Positions 28,840 to 39,499 of a stretch of DNA of 64,000 bases are shown here, piece by piece. Positions within the stretch are counted from its first letter, which is position 1. The number at the start of each line of letters is the position of its first letter. Under the pieces are notes generated by a model. It had not been told where the DNA came from. It did not search any database and worked only from the letters and a program-made list of their open reading frames with translations. Both the position numbers and the translations under genes were made by a program. The stretch is from contig NZ_JAJUWU010000020.1 in the NCBI RefSeq assembly GCF_021390325.1, positions 91,979-155,978 on the forward strand, read 5' to 3'. The DNA comes from Jiella avicenniae (GTDB lineage: Bacteria; Pseudomonadota; Alphaproteobacteria; Rhizobiales; Rhizobiaceae).

Positions 28840-29400
28840 ATGAACACCCGAGCCCTGCCGACGGCCCTGATGAGCGTTGACGAATTTCTGGTCTGGTCGC
28901 AGGACCTGCCGGAGGGCGAGCGCTACGAACTGGTCGACGGCAGGTTGTCGCGAATGCAGTCCGAGCGGATCATCCACGCCGAGACGAAGGCCAACGTCTG
29001 GCTGGCGTTGCGCGGTGCTCTTCGCAGCGCCGGCAAAAGCGACTGCCACGCCTTCATCGACGGCGTCAGCGTCCGCATCGACGAAACGACCCTGCGCGAG
29101 CCCGACGCGCTGATTCACTGCGGGACCTACGACCCGAACGCGCTCCTCGCCGACAACCCGGTGGTCGTGGTCGAGGTCGCATCTCCGCAGCGCCCCGAGA
29201 TCAAGAAGACGCTCGACTACTTCTCGCTGGAATCGGTCGAACACTACCTCGTCCTGTTTCCGGCCGAGGGGAGGGTGCTTCACCAGTTTCGCTCCTCGAC
29301 GCCGGGCGAGATCGTCAGCCGCATTCTCGGCAAGGATGCGCGGATCGACCTCACGCCACCCGGTATCACCGTCGCCGTCGAGGCGCTTTTCGCCGGCTGA
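28840..29400 (+). CDS. Uma2-family (DUF820) nuclease-fold protein inside the nuo operon
   Basis: This 186-residue protein is of the Uma2/DUF820 family, which has a PD-(D/E)xK restriction-endonuclease-like core. Visible elements are the early Glu of YELVDG (residue 30), Pro88-Asp89 and Glu112 in VVEVASP, followed by the K-T-L-DYF helix typical of the family. These proteins are abundant but mostly without known function. It lies 37 bp after nuoD and 125 bp before nuoE, the largest gap in the first half of the operon. It interrupts an otherwise tight D-E-F series. Base composition is similar to the surroundings. Confidence 0.85.
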   Translation: MNTRALPTALMSVDEFLVWSQDLPEGERYELVDGRLSRMQSERIIHAETKANVWLALRGALRSAGKSDCHAFIDGVSVRIDETTLREPDALIHCGTYDPNALLADNPVVVVEVASPQRPEIKKTLDYFSLESVEHYLVLFPAEGRVLHQFRSSTPGEIVSRILGKDARIDLTPPGITVAVEALFAG

Positions 29401-29525
29401 ACCCCCGCCTTTTCCGGCATGGGAGCCAATCTTCAACTGCGGTCATCGGCCACTGGCCTTTTGTCCGTCTTGTGATAGAACGCGCCGCAACATCGCGTGT
29501 TGAAGCGCTCTAAGATCGAGGTCCG

Positions 29526-30995
29526 ATGTCTGTCAGACGTCTCGCGGAAGAGGCCGTGCAACCAGCCGGCTTCGCGTTTAGCGAAGAGAACGCCGCTTGG
29601 GCTGAAGCGACGATCAGAAAGTATCCCGAAGGTCGACAGCAGTCCGCCGTCATCCCGCTGCTCATGCGGGCGCAGGATCAGGACGGCTGGGTGACCAAGG
29701 CGGCGATCGAGCATGTCGCCGAGATGCTCGACATGCCGCTGATCCGCGTTCTCGAAGTCGCGACGTTCTATACGCAGTTCCAGCTCAATCCGGTCGGCAC
29801 CAAAGCTCACGTTCAGGTCTGCGGGACGACGCCCTGCATGCTGCGGGGCGCCGAGGATCTGAAGTCCGTCTGCCGCAAGAAGATCCATTCCGAGCAGTTC
29901 CATCGCAACGAGGCCGGAACGCTGTCGTGGGAAGAGGTGGAGTGCCTCGGTGCCTGCGTCAACGCGCCGATGGTGATGATCTTCGAGGATACCTACGAGG
30001 ATCTGACTCCCGAGCGGCTGGAGGAGATCATCGACCTCTTCGAGGCGGGGCGCCGTGACGAGGTGAATCCCGGCCCACAGAACGGGCGCCACCTGTCGGC
30101 GCCGCTCGGCGGCCTGACCTCGCTGACCGGGGACTACGACGATCTGGCCGCCGAGCAGAAGCGGGAGGGCGCGCACGGACCGGCCAACGGCTCCGCGCCG
30201 CAGGGCGAGGGCGCCGGGCGATCGGTCTCGACGCCGCCTTCGGAGGCCGGCCGTCCGGACACGGAGTCCGAGCAGACCGACCCGACGCTTCCGACCCCCG
30301 GCGCCGCCACGGACGCCAAGGTGGACGAAAGCGTCGAAGACCGCGAGAGCGACGAACTGGCCGCCGAGGGCCACAAGCCCGGTGCCGGACAGGAAGGCGG
30401 CACGCGCCAGGGTTCGACCGACGCCGAGGAAGGCAACGTTCCCGACGAGGTCGACACCAAGACGAGCGGGAATTTCCGCCGCGCCGAGGCGGCCGCCGAG
30501 GATGCGGTGATCCCGTCCGGGAAGCATCTCGACGATGCCGGCGGCGGGCAGCCGTCGCGGCTCGGCGAAGGCGAGACGCCGACCGAGGTTCTGACCGGTC
30601 GGCGCGAAGGCGATCTCACGGAAGGTGAGCGGACCGAAACGTCCGACGTGAGGACCGGCCCCGGCCATGCCGATCATTTCGAGAGCGAAGCCGAAGAGGC
30701 AACGCCGGAACGGCGGCCGGGTGACAAGCCGGCCGACCTGCTCGACGCGCCGCGAGGCGAAAAGGACGATCTGAAGCAGATTCGTGGCATCGGCCCGGTG
30801 ATCGAGGGCAAGCTCAACGACCTCGGCGTCTATCATTTCTGGCAGATCGCCGAGTGGCGCGAGACCGAGCTGATCTGGATCGACGACTATCTGAATTTCC
30901 GCGGCCGGGCCGTTCGCGAACAGTGGATCGAGCAGGCGAGGGGTATGCGGTCCGGGTCGGCCGCAAGGCCCGGCGAGGGTGAAGGAGAGGCGTGA
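29526..30995 (+). CDS. nuoE: NADH-quinone oxidoreductase subunit E with long C-terminal extension
   Basis: Complex I 24-kDa homologue. Residues 1 to about 180 form the thioredoxin-like [2Fe-2S] domain with ligands Cys99, Cys104, Cys140 and Cys144. E. coli NuoE stops near 166 residues; this one has 489. Residues about 190-400 are acidic, Gly/Pro/Glu-rich and probably disordered. Residues about 405-480 form a helix-hairpin-helix-like module ([19 protein letters not shown], then IAEWRETE). Shorter fusions of this type are common in Hyphomicrobiales. The TGATG junction with nuoF indicates coupled translation. Confidence 0.93.
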   Translation: MSVRRLAEEAVQPAGFAFSEENAAWAEATIRKYPEGRQQSAVIPLLMRAQDQDGWVTKAAIEHVAEMLDMPLIRVLEVATFYTQFQLNPVGTKAHVQVCGTTPCMLRGAEDLKSVCRKKIHSEQFHRNEAGTLSWEEVECLGACVNAPMVMIFEDTYEDLTPERLEEIIDLFEAGRRDEVNPGPQNGRHLSAPLGGLTSLTGDYDDLAAEQKREGAHGPANGSAPQGEGAGRSVSTPPSEAGRPDTESEQTDPTLPTPGAATDAKVDESVEDRESDELAAEGHKPGAGQEGGTRQGSTDAEEGNVPDEVDTKTSGNFRRAEAAAEDAVIPSGKHLDDAGGGQPSRLGEGETPTEVLTGRREGDLTEGERTETSDVRTGPGHADHFESEAEEATPERRPGDKPADLLDAPRGEKDDLKQIRGIGPVIEGKLNDLGVYHFWQIAEWRETELIWIDDYLNFRGRAVREQWIEQARGMRSGSAARPGEGEGEA

Positions 30996-32299
30996 TGCTT
31001 CAGGACAAGGACCGGATCTTCACCAACATCTACGGCCTGCGCGACAAGAGCCTGAAGGCTGCGCTCAAGCGTGGCCATTTCGACGGCACGGCCGACATCA
31101 TCGGCAAGGGCCGCGACTGGATCATCAACGAGATGAAGGCCTCCGGCCTTCGCGGGCGTGGCGGCGCGGGCTTCCCGACCGGTCTCAAATGGTCCTTCAT
31201 GCCGAAGGAAGTCGGCGAGCGGCCGCATTACCTCGTCATCAATGCCGACGAATCCGAACCCGGGACCTGCAAGGACCGGGAGATCATGCGCAACGATCCG
31301 TTCACGCTGATCGAGGGCTGCATCATCGCCGGTTTCTCGATGCTGGCGCACACCTGCTACATCTACGTGCGCGGTGAATATGTCCGCGAGCGTCAGGCGC
31401 TGCAGCGGGCGATCGACGAGTGCTACGAGCAGGGCTATCTCGGCAAGGACAACAAGTGCGGCTGGGACTATGACATCGTCGTCCATCACGGTGCCGGCGC
31501 CTACATCTGCGGCGAGGAAACCGCGCTGCTCGAAAGCCTCGAGGGCAAGAAGGGCCAGCCGCGGCTGAAGCCGCCGTTCCCGGCGAATGTCGGCCTCTAC
31601 GGCTGCCCGACGACCGTCAACAACGTCGAGTCGATCGCCGTCGCGCCGACCATTCTGCGCCGCGGCGGCTCCTGGTTCGCCGGCATCGGCCGCCAGAACA
31701 ACACCGGCACCAAGCTCTTCTGCGTCTCGGGTCATGTCGAGCGGCCGTGCACCGTCGAGGAGGCGATGGGCATCTCCTTCCGCGAGCTGATCGAGAAGCA
31801 CTGCGGCGGCATTCGCGGCGGCTGGGACAACCTTCTCGCGGTGATCCCCGGCGGCTCCTCGGTGCCGCTGGTGCCGGGCGCCGACATCGTCGACGCGCCG
31901 ATGGATTTCGACGGGCTGCGCGAGATCAAGACCTCGCTCGGCACCGCCGCCGTCATCGTCATGGACAAGTCCACCGACATCGTGAAGGCGATCGCCCGCA
32001 TCTCCTATTTCTACAAGCACGAGAGTTGCGGCCAGTGCACGCCCTGCCGCGAGGGCACCGGCTGGATGTGGCGCGTCATGGAGCGGATGGCCACCGGCCA
32101 CGCCCAGAAGCGCGAGATCGACATGCTGCTCGACGTCACCAAGCAGGTCGAGGGCCACACGATCTGCGCCCTCGGGGATGCGGCGGCCTGGCCGATCCAG
32201 GGCCTCGTCCGCCACTTCCGTGCGGAGATCGAGCGACGCATCGACGAATATTCGCACAACGCCCACGAGGTGCGGCCGGTGCTCGAGGCGGCGGAGTAG
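30995..32299 (+). CDS. nuoF: NADH-quinone oxidoreductase subunit F
   Basis: NADH- and FMN-binding 51-kDa homologue, 434 residues from the ATG at 30995 (GTG 30992 directly upstream is an alternative). The nucleotide/FMN loop is [16 protein letters not shown], the second glycine-rich motif is [13 protein letters not shown], and the N3 cluster ligands are in [14 protein letters not shown] plus a downstream Cys in HTICALGD. The start shares one base with the nuoE stop. Confidence 0.97.
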   Translation: MLQDKDRIFTNIYGLRDKSLKAALKRGHFDGTADIIGKGRDWIINEMKASGLRGRGGAGFPTGLKWSFMPKEVGERPHYLVINADESEPGTCKDREIMRNDPFTLIEGCIIAGFSMLAHTCYIYVRGEYVRERQALQRAIDECYEQGYLGKDNKCGWDYDIVVHHGAGAYICGEETALLESLEGKKGQPRLKPPFPANVGLYGCPTTVNNVESIAVAPTILRRGGSWFAGIGRQNNTGTKLFCVSGHVERPCTVEEAMGISFRELIEKHCGGIRGGWDNLLAVIPGGSSVPLVPGADIVDAPMDFDGLREIKTSLGTAAVIVMDKSTDIVKAIARISYFYKHESCGQCTPCREGTGWMWRVMERMATGHAQKREIDMLLDVTKQVEGHTICALGDAAAWPIQGLVRHFRAEIERRIDEYSHNAHEVRPVLEAAE

Positions 32300-32310
32300 G
32301 AGCGGGAGCG

Positions 32311-32562
32311 ATGGCGGACGAGCCGGACAATCTGGTGCTGCAGCTGCTTCGGGAAATCCGGACGGATGTCGGAGACGTCAAGGCCACACTGGCAAAGCAC
32401 GGTGAGCGCCTCGACCACATCGACCAGCGGCTCGAGGAAGTCCACGAGACGCTCTACACCGTCGCCGGCGCCGCGGTGCACGCCAATGTCCGTCACGACA
32501 CCGTGGCGGAGCGGTTGAAGACGCTGGAAGAGCGCGTCTCCCGGCTGGAAGAGAAAGCCTGA
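32311..32562 (+). CDS. Small coiled-coil protein between nuoF and nuoG
   Basis: This 83-residue, highly charged, almost entirely helical protein has heptad spacing in two stretches (about 5-50 and 62-82, ending [14 protein letters not shown]). It has an AGCGGGAG ribosome-binding site. It ends 2 bp before the nuoG start, so it is a genuine member of the transcript. Similar short coiled-coil proteins are common in Alphaproteobacteria and have no assigned role. It could be an assembly or accessory factor of complex I, but nothing in the sequence proves it. Confidence 0.8.
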   Translation: MADEPDNLVLQLLREIRTDVGDVKATLAKHGERLDHIDQRLEEVHETLYTVAGAAVHANVRHDTVAERLKTLEERVSRLEEKA

Positions 32563-32564
32563 TC

Positions 32565-34640
32565 ATGACGAAGCTGAAAGTCGACGGCAACGAGATCGAG
32601 GTTCCGGATCACTACACGCTGCTCCAGGCGTGCGAGGAGGCCGGCGCCGAGATCCCGCGGTTCTGTTTCCACGAGCGCCTGTCGATCGCCGGCAATTGCC
32701 GCATGTGCCTGATCGAGGTGAAGGGCGGGCCGCCGAAGCCGGTGGCGTCCTGCGCCATGGGCGTGCGTGACCTTCGCCCGGGGCCGGAAGGCCAGTTGCC
32801 GGAAATGTTCACCAACACGCCGATGGTGAAGAAGGCCCGCGAGGGCGTGATGGAATTCCTGCTGATCAACCATCCGCTCGATTGCCCGATCTGCGACCAG
32901 GGCGGCGAGTGCGACCTGCAGGACCAGGCCATGGCCTACGGCGTCGACTCCTCCCGCTACCGGGAGAACAAGCGCGCCGTCGAGGACAAATATATCGGCC
33001 CGCTGGTCAAGACGATCATGACGCGCTGCATCCACTGCACGCGCTGCGTCCGCTTCACGACGGAAGTCGCCGGCATTTCCGAGCTCGGCCTCGTCGGCCG
33101 AGGCGAGGACGCCGAGATCACCACCTTCCTCGAACAGGCGATGACCTCCGAGTTGCAGGGCAACGTCATCGACCTCTGCCCGGTCGGTGCGCTGACCTCG
33201 CGGCCTTATGCCTTCCAGGCGCGTCCGTGGGAGCTGACCAAGACCGAATCGATCGACGTGATGGACGCCGTCGGCTCGGCGATCCGCGTCGACACCCGCG
33301 GCCGCGAGGTTCTGCGCATCCTGCCGCGCGTGAACGAGGCTGTGAACGAGGAGTGGATCTCCGACAAGACCCGCTTCGTCTGGGACGGCCTGCGCACCCA
33401 GCGCCTCGACAAGCCCTATGTGCGCCGCGACGGCAGGCTGCAGCCGGCGAGCTGGCAGGAGGCCTTTGCCGCCATCAAGGCGAAGGTCGACCAGACCGCG
33501 CCCGAGAGGATCGGCGCCGTCGCCGGCGATCTCGCCGCCGTCGAGGAGATGTACGCGCTGAAGCAGCTTATGGCCGGCCTCGGCGCGACCTCGCTCGACT
33601 GCCGCCAGGACGGCGTCATGCTCGACCCGGCCGCCGGCCGCGACAGCTACCTCTTCAACACCACCATCGCCGGCATCGAGGATGCCGACGCGCTGCTGAT
33701 CGTCGGTGCCAATCCCCGCTTCGAGGCGGCGGTCCTCAACGCCCGCATCCGCAAGCGCTGGCGGCTCGGCGGCTTCCCGATCGGCGTCATCGGCGAGAAC
33801 GCCAATCTGCGCTACGACTACACCTATCTCGGCGCCGGCACGGACACGCTCTCGGACGTCGCCAAGGCGAGCCAGGGCTTCTTCGACGCGCTGAAGAACG
33901 CCGCCCGGCCGATGATCATCGTCGGCTCCGGCGCGCTAACCGGCGAGAACGGCGCCGGCATCCTCTCCGCCGCCGCGGCGCTCGCCCGCGAGATCGGCGC
34001 CTTCGCAGACGGCTGGAACGGCTTCAACGTCCTCCACACGGCGGCCTCGCGCGTCGGCGGGCTCGACGTCGGCTTCACGCCGGGCGAGGGCGGCAAGACC
34101 TTCGCCGAAATGGCGTCCGGCGGCGTCGACGTCCTGTTCAATCTCGGCGCCGACGAGGTCGACATCGCCGCCGGGCCGTTCGTCGTCTATGTCGGAACCC
34201 ACGGCGATCGCGGCGCTCACCGGGCGGACGTCATCCTGCCGGGTGCGGCCTATACGGAGAAGGACGGCACCTTCGTCAATCTCGAGGGGAGGGCGCAGGT
34301 CGCCTCCAGAGCCGCGTTCCCTCCCGGCGATGCCCGCGAGGACTGGGCGATCGTCCGGGCTCTGTCTGCCGTTCTCGGCCGGACGCTGCCCTTCGACTCG
34401 CTTGCCGCGCTGCAGCGTGAGCTGTATCAGGCGCATCCGTGGATGCGCAGCGACCGCGTCGAGCCGGCCGGCCACGACGGCATTCTGGCGCTGGCGGATC
34501 GGGCGGGCACCCTTGGTGCGGCCCATCTCGGCTCGAAGCTCGGCGACTTCTATCTGACCAATCCGATCGCCCGGGCCTCGAAGGTCATGGCCGAGTGCTC
34601 GCGGCTCGCCGCCGGCGAAAAACTTCAAGCAGCGGAATAA
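32565..34640 (+). CDS. nuoG: NADH-quinone oxidoreductase subunit G
   Basis: Largest peripheral-arm subunit (75-kDa homologue), 691 residues. The N-terminal ferredoxin domain binds [2Fe-2S] through Cys in [17 protein letters not shown] and VASCAMG. It is followed by the [18 protein letters not shown] and IHCTRCVRF cluster motifs and a molybdopterin-oxidoreductase-like domain. It starts 2 bp after the coiled-coil gene and precedes nuoH by 12 bp. Confidence 0.97.
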   Translation: MTKLKVDGNEIEVPDHYTLLQACEEAGAEIPRFCFHERLSIAGNCRMCLIEVKGGPPKPVASCAMGVRDLRPGPEGQLPEMFTNTPMVKKAREGVMEFLLINHPLDCPICDQGGECDLQDQAMAYGVDSSRYRENKRAVEDKYIGPLVKTIMTRCIHCTRCVRFTTEVAGISELGLVGRGEDAEITTFLEQAMTSELQGNVIDLCPVGALTSRPYAFQARPWELTKTESIDVMDAVGSAIRVDTRGREVLRILPRVNEAVNEEWISDKTRFVWDGLRTQRLDKPYVRRDGRLQPASWQEAFAAIKAKVDQTAPERIGAVAGDLAAVEEMYALKQLMAGLGATSLDCRQDGVMLDPAAGRDSYLFNTTIAGIEDADALLIVGANPRFEAAVLNARIRKRWRLGGFPIGVIGENANLRYDYTYLGAGTDTLSDVAKASQGFFDALKNAARPMIIVGSGALTGENGAGILSAAAALAREIGAFADGWNGFNVLHTAASRVGGLDVGFTPGEGGKTFAEMASGGVDVLFNLGADEVDIAAGPFVVYVGTHGDRGAHRADVILPGAAYTEKDGTFVNLEGRAQVASRAAFPPGDAREDWAIVRALSAVLGRTLPFDSLAALQRELYQAHPWMRSDRVEPAGHDGILALADRAGTLGAAHLGSKLGDFYLTNPIARASKVMAECSRLAAGEKLQAAE

Positions 34641-34652
34641 GGACGGGCGAAC

Positions 34653-35708
34653 GTGACGGACTTCTTCTCCATCTATGTCTGGCCGGGGCTGATCATTCTC
34701 GCCCAGAGCGTCCTGTTTCTCGTCGTTCTGCTCGTCCTGATCGCCTACATCCTGCTCGCCGACCGCAAGATCTGGGCGGCGGTGCAACTGCGGCGCGGGC
34801 CGAACGTGGTGGGGCCCTTCGGCCTTTTCCAGTCCTTCGCCGATCTGTTGAAGTTCATGCTGAAGGAGCCGGTCGTCCCGGCGAGCTCGGACAAGGTGGT
34901 GTTCCTGCTCGCGCCGCTGGTCGCCGTGACGCTGGCGCTCGCCACCTTCGCCGTGGTCCCGGTTTCGAACGGCTGGGTGATCGCCAACATCAACATCGGC
35001 ATTCTCTACGTCTTCGCCATCTCCTCGCTCGAGGTCTATGGCGTGATCATGGGCGGCTGGGCGTCGAACTCGAAATACGCCTTTCTCGGGGCGCTGCGCT
35101 CGGCGGCGCAGATGGTGTCCTACGAGGTCTCGATCGGCTTCGTCATCGTCACCGTGCTGCTCTGCGTCGGCTCGCTCAACCTCACCGACATCGTCATCGC
35201 CCAGTCGGCCGGGGTCGGCACCATGGTCGGCCTGCCGAACACTTTCCTCGACTGGCATTGGCTGAGCCTCTTCCCGATGTTCATCGTGTTCTTCATCTCG
35301 GCGCTCGCCGAGACGAACCGGCCGCCCTTCGACCTGCCGGAAGCCGAATCCGAACTCGTGGCGGGCTTCATGGTCGAATACGGCTCGACCCCGTACATGA
35401 TGTTCATGCTCGGCGAATATGCCGCCATCACGCTGATGTGCTGCCTGACCACCATCCTGTTCCTGGGCGGCTGGCTGCCGCCGTTCAACTTCGTGCCCTT
35501 CACCTGGGTCCCGGGCGTCATCTGGTTCCTGGCCAAGGTCGCGCTGGTGTTCTTCATGTTCGCCATGGTGAAGGCCTTCGTGCCGCGCTACCGCTACGAT
35601 CAGCTGATGCGCCTCGGCTGGAAGGTGTTCCTGCCGCTGTCGCTGGCGATGGTCGTCATCGTCGCTTTCGTTCTCCAGCTTACCGGCTGGGCCAGCGTCG
35701 CCGCATGA
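34653..35708 (+). CDS. nuoH: NADH-quinone oxidoreductase subunit H
   Basis: Membrane-arm subunit next to the quinone site (ND1 homologue), 351 residues with eight or nine membrane helices. The signature [23 protein letters not shown] lies in the first loop, and [20 protein letters not shown] is the conserved quinone-chamber loop. It starts with GTG at 34653. Its stop overlaps the next small gene by four bases (ATGA). Confidence 0.97.
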   Translation: MTDFFSIYVWPGLIILAQSVLFLVVLLVLIAYILLADRKIWAAVQLRRGPNVVGPFGLFQSFADLLKFMLKEPVVPASSDKVVFLLAPLVAVTLALATFAVVPVSNGWVIANINIGILYVFAISSLEVYGVIMGGWASNSKYAFLGALRSAAQMVSYEVSIGFVIVTVLLCVGSLNLTDIVIAQSAGVGTMVGLPNTFLDWHWLSLFPMFIVFFISALAETNRPPFDLPEAESELVAGFMVEYGSTPYMMFMLGEYAAITLMCCLTTILFLGGWLPPFNFVPFTWVPGVIWFLAKVALVFFMFAMVKAFVPRYRYDQLMRLGWKVFLPLSLAMVVIVAFVLQLTGWASVAA

Positions 35709-35917
35709 CGATCGATCCGGCGATCATCGGGGCTCTCCTCGGTCTCGTCATCGGCGTTGCCGACTACTTCGTCATCGGCGCCGTGATGGAGCGGATGGCG
35801 CGGGAGCGGCCGTCGGAACGGCTCGGGGCGAAGACGGCCCTGAACGTCGCGCGGATCTCGCAACTGGTACTGTTTCCGGTGTTGGGCTGGTTCGTCGGCC
35901 AGACCTTCGCCGCCTGA
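35705..35917 (+). CDS. Small two-helix membrane protein between nuoH and nuoI
   Basis: A 70-residue protein with two predicted membrane helices (about 8-28 and 50-68) joined by a basic loop ([16 protein letters not shown]). Its ATG overlaps the nuoH stop (ATGA) and nuoI follows after 24 bp with a purine-rich ribosome-binding site, so it is translated with the membrane-arm subunits. It matches no family I recognise. Its size and position suggest a small accessory or supernumerary subunit of the membrane arm, which is inference. Confidence 0.78.
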   Translation: MTIDPAIIGALLGLVIGVADYFVIGAVMERMARERPSERLGAKTALNVARISQLVLFPVLGWFVGQTFAA

Positions 35918-35941
35918 GAAGAAAAAGAAAGGGCAGAGCTC

Positions 35942-36433
35942 ATGTCCCAGATTGCCCAGACCGTCCGCTCGCTGTTCCTGATGGAGTTCGCGAAGGCGTT
36001 CGCACTGTCGATGCGCTACTTCTTCAAGCCCAAGGCGACGGTGAACTATCCGTTCGAGAAGGGGCCGGTGTCGCCGCGCTTCCGGGGCGAGCACGCGCTG
36101 CGCCGCTATCCGAACGGCCAGGAGCGCTGCATCGCCTGCAAGCTCTGCGAGGCGATCTGCCCGGCCCAGGCGATCACCATCGAGGCCGGCCCCCGCCGTA
36201 ACGACGGGACCCGTCGGACGATCCGCTACGACATCGACATGGTGAAGTGCATCTATTGCGGCTTCTGCCAGGAAGCCTGCCCGGTGGACGCGATCGTCGA
36301 GGGACCGAACTTCGAGTTCGCCACCGAGACGCGGGAAGAACTCTACTACGACAAGGCGAAGCTCCTTGCGAACGGCGATCGCTGGGAGCGGGAGCTTGCA
36401 CGCAACATTGCGCTCGACGCGCCCTACCGCTAA
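35942..36433 (+). CDS. nuoI: NADH-quinone oxidoreductase subunit I
   Basis: TYKY homologue carrying clusters N6a and N6b, 163 residues. The two ferredoxin motifs are [12 protein letters not shown] and [12 protein letters not shown], each ending in a distal Cys-Pro that supplies the other cluster. An N-terminal amphipathic helix anchors it at the membrane arm. It is followed by a 97-bp gap before nuoJ. Confidence 0.97.
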   Translation: MSQIAQTVRSLFLMEFAKAFALSMRYFFKPKATVNYPFEKGPVSPRFRGEHALRRYPNGQERCIACKLCEAICPAQAITIEAGPRRNDGTRRTIRYDIDMVKCIYCGFCQEACPVDAIVEGPNFEFATETREELYYDKAKLLANGDRWERELARNIALDAPYR

Positions 36434-36530
36434 TCGGTCGGCCGTCCGGAAACGGGCCGTCCGAGAGTCGGGCAGATAGACTGAACGAGGCGGCATCTGC
36501 CGCGGACCGGAACATGAGGGGAGCCCGAGA

Positions 36531-37148
36531 ATGCTCGGCCTTCAGGCATTCTTTTTCTACATCTTCGCCTTCATCGCCGTCGGCGGCGCGCTGATGGTCG
36601 TCTTCGCGCGAAACCCGGTCCACTCGGTCCTGTTCCTCATCCTGACCTTCGTCGCCGCGGCGGGGCTGTTCCTCCTGGCGGGTGCCGAGTTCCTGGCACT
36701 GATCCTCATCGTCGTTTATGTCGGCGCCGTGGCGATCCTCTTCCTCTTCGTCGTCATGATGCTGGATCTCGATCTCGCCCAGGCCAAGAAGGGGGCGCTG
36801 AAATACGCGCCCTTCGGCCTGATCATCGGCCTCGTCCTCCTGGCCGAGCTGGTCGTCGCGGGAACCGGCAGCGTCTATCAGCCCGAACTCGCCGAATCGA
36901 CGGCGCTGCCGATGCAGCCGCTCTACGAGATGTCGAACATCGGGGCGCTCGGGAGCGTGCTCTATACCCGCTACATCCTGTTCTTCCAGCTCGCCGGCCT
37001 CATCCTCTTCGTCGCGATGGTCGGCGCGATCGTCCTCACGCTCCGCCACAAGCAAGGCCTCAAGCGCCAGTCCATTCCCGCCCAGGTGGGCCGGACGCCG
37101 GCCACCGCCATCGAGATCCGCAAGGTCGAGAGCGGCCGGGGCATCTGA
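36531..37148 (+). CDS. nuoJ: NADH-quinone oxidoreductase subunit J
   Basis: ND6 homologue of the membrane arm, 205 residues with five predicted helices. The signature [18 protein letters not shown] covers the conserved third helix with its pi-bulge region. It is preceded by an AGGGGAG ribosome-binding site. nuoK follows after 20 bp. Confidence 0.96.
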   Translation: MLGLQAFFFYIFAFIAVGGALMVVFARNPVHSVLFLILTFVAAAGLFLLAGAEFLALILIVVYVGAVAILFLFVVMMLDLDLAQAKKGALKYAPFGLIIGLVLLAELVVAGTGSVYQPELAESTALPMQPLYEMSNIGALGSVLYTRYILFFQLAGLILFVAMVGAIVLTLRHKQGLKRQSIPAQVGRTPATAIEIRKVESGRGI

Positions 37149-37168
37149 GGGACAAGGAACGTAAAGCC

Positions 37169-37477
37169 ATGGAAATCGGTCTCGGCCATTACCTGACAGT
37201 CGCCGCGATCCTCTTCGTCACGGGGGTCTTCGGCATCTTCATGAACCGCAAGAACATCATCACCATCCTGATGTCGGTGGAGTTGATCCTGCTCGCGGTG
37301 AACATCAACATGGTGGCCTTCTCGGCCTTCCTCGGCGATCTCGTCGGTCAGGTCTTCGCGCTCTTCATCCTGACCGTGGCGGCGGCAGAGGCCGCCATCG
37401 GCCTCGCCATCCTGGTCGTCTTCTTCCGCAATCGCGGCTCGATCGCCGTCGACGACGTCAACACGATGAAAGGCTGA
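37169..37477 (+). CDS. nuoK: NADH-quinone oxidoreductase subunit K
   Basis: ND4L homologue, 102 residues with three membrane helices. Conserved acidic residues for proton transfer are seen in [14 protein letters not shown] and in the [11 protein letters not shown] helix. It lies 6 bp upstream of nuoL. Confidence 0.97.
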   Translation: MEIGLGHYLTVAAILFVTGVFGIFMNRKNIITILMSVELILLAVNINMVAFSAFLGDLVGQVFALFILTVAAAEAAIGLAILVVFFRNRGSIAVDDVNTMKG

Positions 37478-37483
37478 TCCGCG

Positions 37484-39499
37484 GTGTACACGATCATCGT
37501 CCTCCTGCCGCTCGCGGGCTTCCTGATCGCCGGGCTGTTCGGCAAGTCGATCGGCGCGAAGGCTTGCGAATACACCTTGTCGGGCTTCATGGTGGTGGCC
37601 GCGATCCTCTCCTGGATCGCCTTCATCTCCTTCGGCTTCGGCGAGGGCGAGACGCTCCGGGTGCCGCTTCTCCACTGGATGCAGTCGGGTACGCTCGACG
37701 TCGCCTGGTCGCTCCGCATCGACCGGCTGACCCTGGTGATGCTGGTCGTCGTCAACACCGTTTCCTGCCTGGTGCACGTCTATTCGATCGGCTACATGCA
37801 CCACGATCCGCATCGGCCGCGCTTCTTCGCCTATCTCTCGCTGTTCACCTTCGCCATGCTGATGCTGGTGACGTCGAACAATCTCGTCCAGATGTTCTTC
37901 GGCTGGGAGGGCGTCGGTCTCGCCTCCTATCTGCTGATCGGTTTCTGGTACAAGAAGCCTTCCGCCAACGCGGCGGCGATGAAGGCGTTCATCGTCAACC
38001 GCGTCGGCGACTTCGGCTTCGCCCTCGGCATCTTCGGCGTCTTCGCGCTGTTCGGTTCGGTGAACTTCGACACCATCTTCGCCGGAGCCGCCGACGTCGC
38101 GGCGACGCTCGGCAACGGGGCGGGCCACGAAGCCGCCGCGGCGGGCTCGCAAGCCGCCGCCCACGGGGCCGGCGACGTCGTGATGAGCTTCGCCGGCTAC
38201 GCGCTCACCATGGGCAGCGCGCTGACCGTCGTCTGCCTGCTTCTCTTCATGGGCGCCATGGGCAAATCCGCGCAGCTCGGTCTGCACACCTGGCTGCCGG
38301 ACGCGATGGAAGGCCCCACCCCGGTTTCGGCGCTCATTCACGCCGCCACCATGGTGACCGCCGGCGTCTTCATGCTGGCGCGGATGTCGCCGCTCTTCGA
38401 GCTCAGCCCCTCGGCGCTGACCTTCGTCACCTTCATCGGCGCCACGACCGCGTTCTTTGCGGCCACGATCGGTCTCGTCCAGAACGACATCAAGCGCGTC
38501 ATCGCCTATTCGACCTGTTCGCAGCTCGGCTATATGTTCGTCGCGCTCGGCGTCGGCGCCTACGGCCCGGCGATCTTCCATCTCTTCACCCACGCCTTCT
38601 TCAAGGCGCTGCTGTTCCTCGGCGCCGGTTCGGTCATCCACGCCGTTTCCGACGAGCAGGACATGCGCCGCATGGGCGGCCTCAGGACCCATATCCCGAA
38701 GACCTACTGGATGATGGTCATCGGTACGCTGGCGCTGACCGGCTTCCCCTTCACCGCCGGCTACTTCTCCAAGGACGCCATCATCGAGGCGGCCTTCGTC
38801 GGCCACAATTCCTTCGCCCTCTACGGCTGGGGACTGACGGTGATCGCCGCGGCGCTGACCAGCTTCTACTCCTGGCGGCTGATCTTCCTGACCTTCCACG
38901 GCAAGCCGCGCGCTTCCGCCGACGTGATGCATCACGTCCACGAGTCGCCCTGGGTCATGCTGGTGCCGCTGTTCGTCCTCGCCGCGGGCGCGCTGTTTGC
39001 CGGTATCCTGTTCGAGGGCGCCTTCATCGGCGAGGGCTATGGCGAGTTCTGGCACGCCGCCCTGTTCACCGGCAGCGAGAACCACGTGCTCCACGACATG
39101 CACGAGATCTCGTTCTGGATCGCGTTCCTGCCGACCATCTGCATGGTCGTCGGCTTCGTGACCGCGTATTTCTTCTACATCGCCAGGCCGAGCCTCGCGA
39201 AGCAGACGGCGGAGCGCAATCGCGGCCTCTATCTGTTCCTGCTCAACAAATGGTACTTCGACGAACTCTACGAATTCCTGTTCGTCCAGCCCGCCCAGCG
39301 GCTCGGCCGCTTCCTCTGGAAGACCGGTGACGGCAAGGTCATCGACGGCTTCGGCCCCGACGGCGTGTCGGCGCGCGTCATGGACGTCACCGGCCGGGTG
39401 GTCCGCCTGCAGAGCGGCTATCTCTACCACTATGCCTTCGCAATGCTGATCGGCGTTGCCGCGCTGGTCACCTGGATCATGCTCGGGGGAGCAAGCTGA
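37484..39499 (+). CDS. nuoL: NADH-quinone oxidoreductase subunit L
   Basis: Distal antiporter-like proton-pumping subunit (ND5 homologue), 671 residues, starting at GTG 37484. The [18 protein letters not shown] helix supplies the key Glu, and the [23 protein letters not shown] helix and its Lys/His are conserved. The long C-terminal lateral helix region is present. Its stop shares one base with the nuoM start (TGATG). Confidence 0.97.
   Translation: MYTIIVLLPLAGFLIAGLFGKSIGAKACEYTLSGFMVVAAILSWIAFISFGFGEGETLRVPLLHWMQSGTLDVAWSLRIDRLTLVMLVVVNTVSCLVHVYSIGYMHHDPHRPRFFAYLSLFTFAMLMLVTSNNLVQMFFGWEGVGLASYLLIGFWYKKPSANAAAMKAFIVNRVGDFGFALGIFGVFALFGSVNFDTIFAGAADVAATLGNGAGHEAAAAGSQAAAHGAGDVVMSFAGYALTMGSALTVVCLLLFMGAMGKSAQLGLHTWLPDAMEGPTPVSALIHAATMVTAGVFMLARMSPLFELSPSALTFVTFIGATTAFFAATIGLVQNDIKRVIAYSTCSQLGYMFVALGVGAYGPAIFHLFTHAFFKALLFLGAGSVIHAVSDEQDMRRMGGLRTHIPKTYWMMVIGTLALTGFPFTAGYFSKDAIIEAAFVGHNSFALYGWGLTVIAAALTSFYSWRLIFLTFHGKPRASADVMHHVHESPWVMLVPLFVLAAGALFAGILFEGAFIGEGYGEFWHAALFTGSENHVLHDMHEISFWIAFLPTICMVVGFVTAYFFYIARPSLAKQTAERNRGLYLFLLNKWYFDELYEFLFVQPAQRLGRFLWKTGDGKVIDGFGPDGVSARVMDVTGRVVRLQSGYLYHYAFAMLIGVAALVTWIMLGGAS

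Noticed and set aside
36971..39430. 819-codon minus-strand open frame across nuoJ-nuoL
   Set aside because: Runs antisense through three well-supported nuo genes with a low-complexity, charge-skewed product; a GC-bias artefact.
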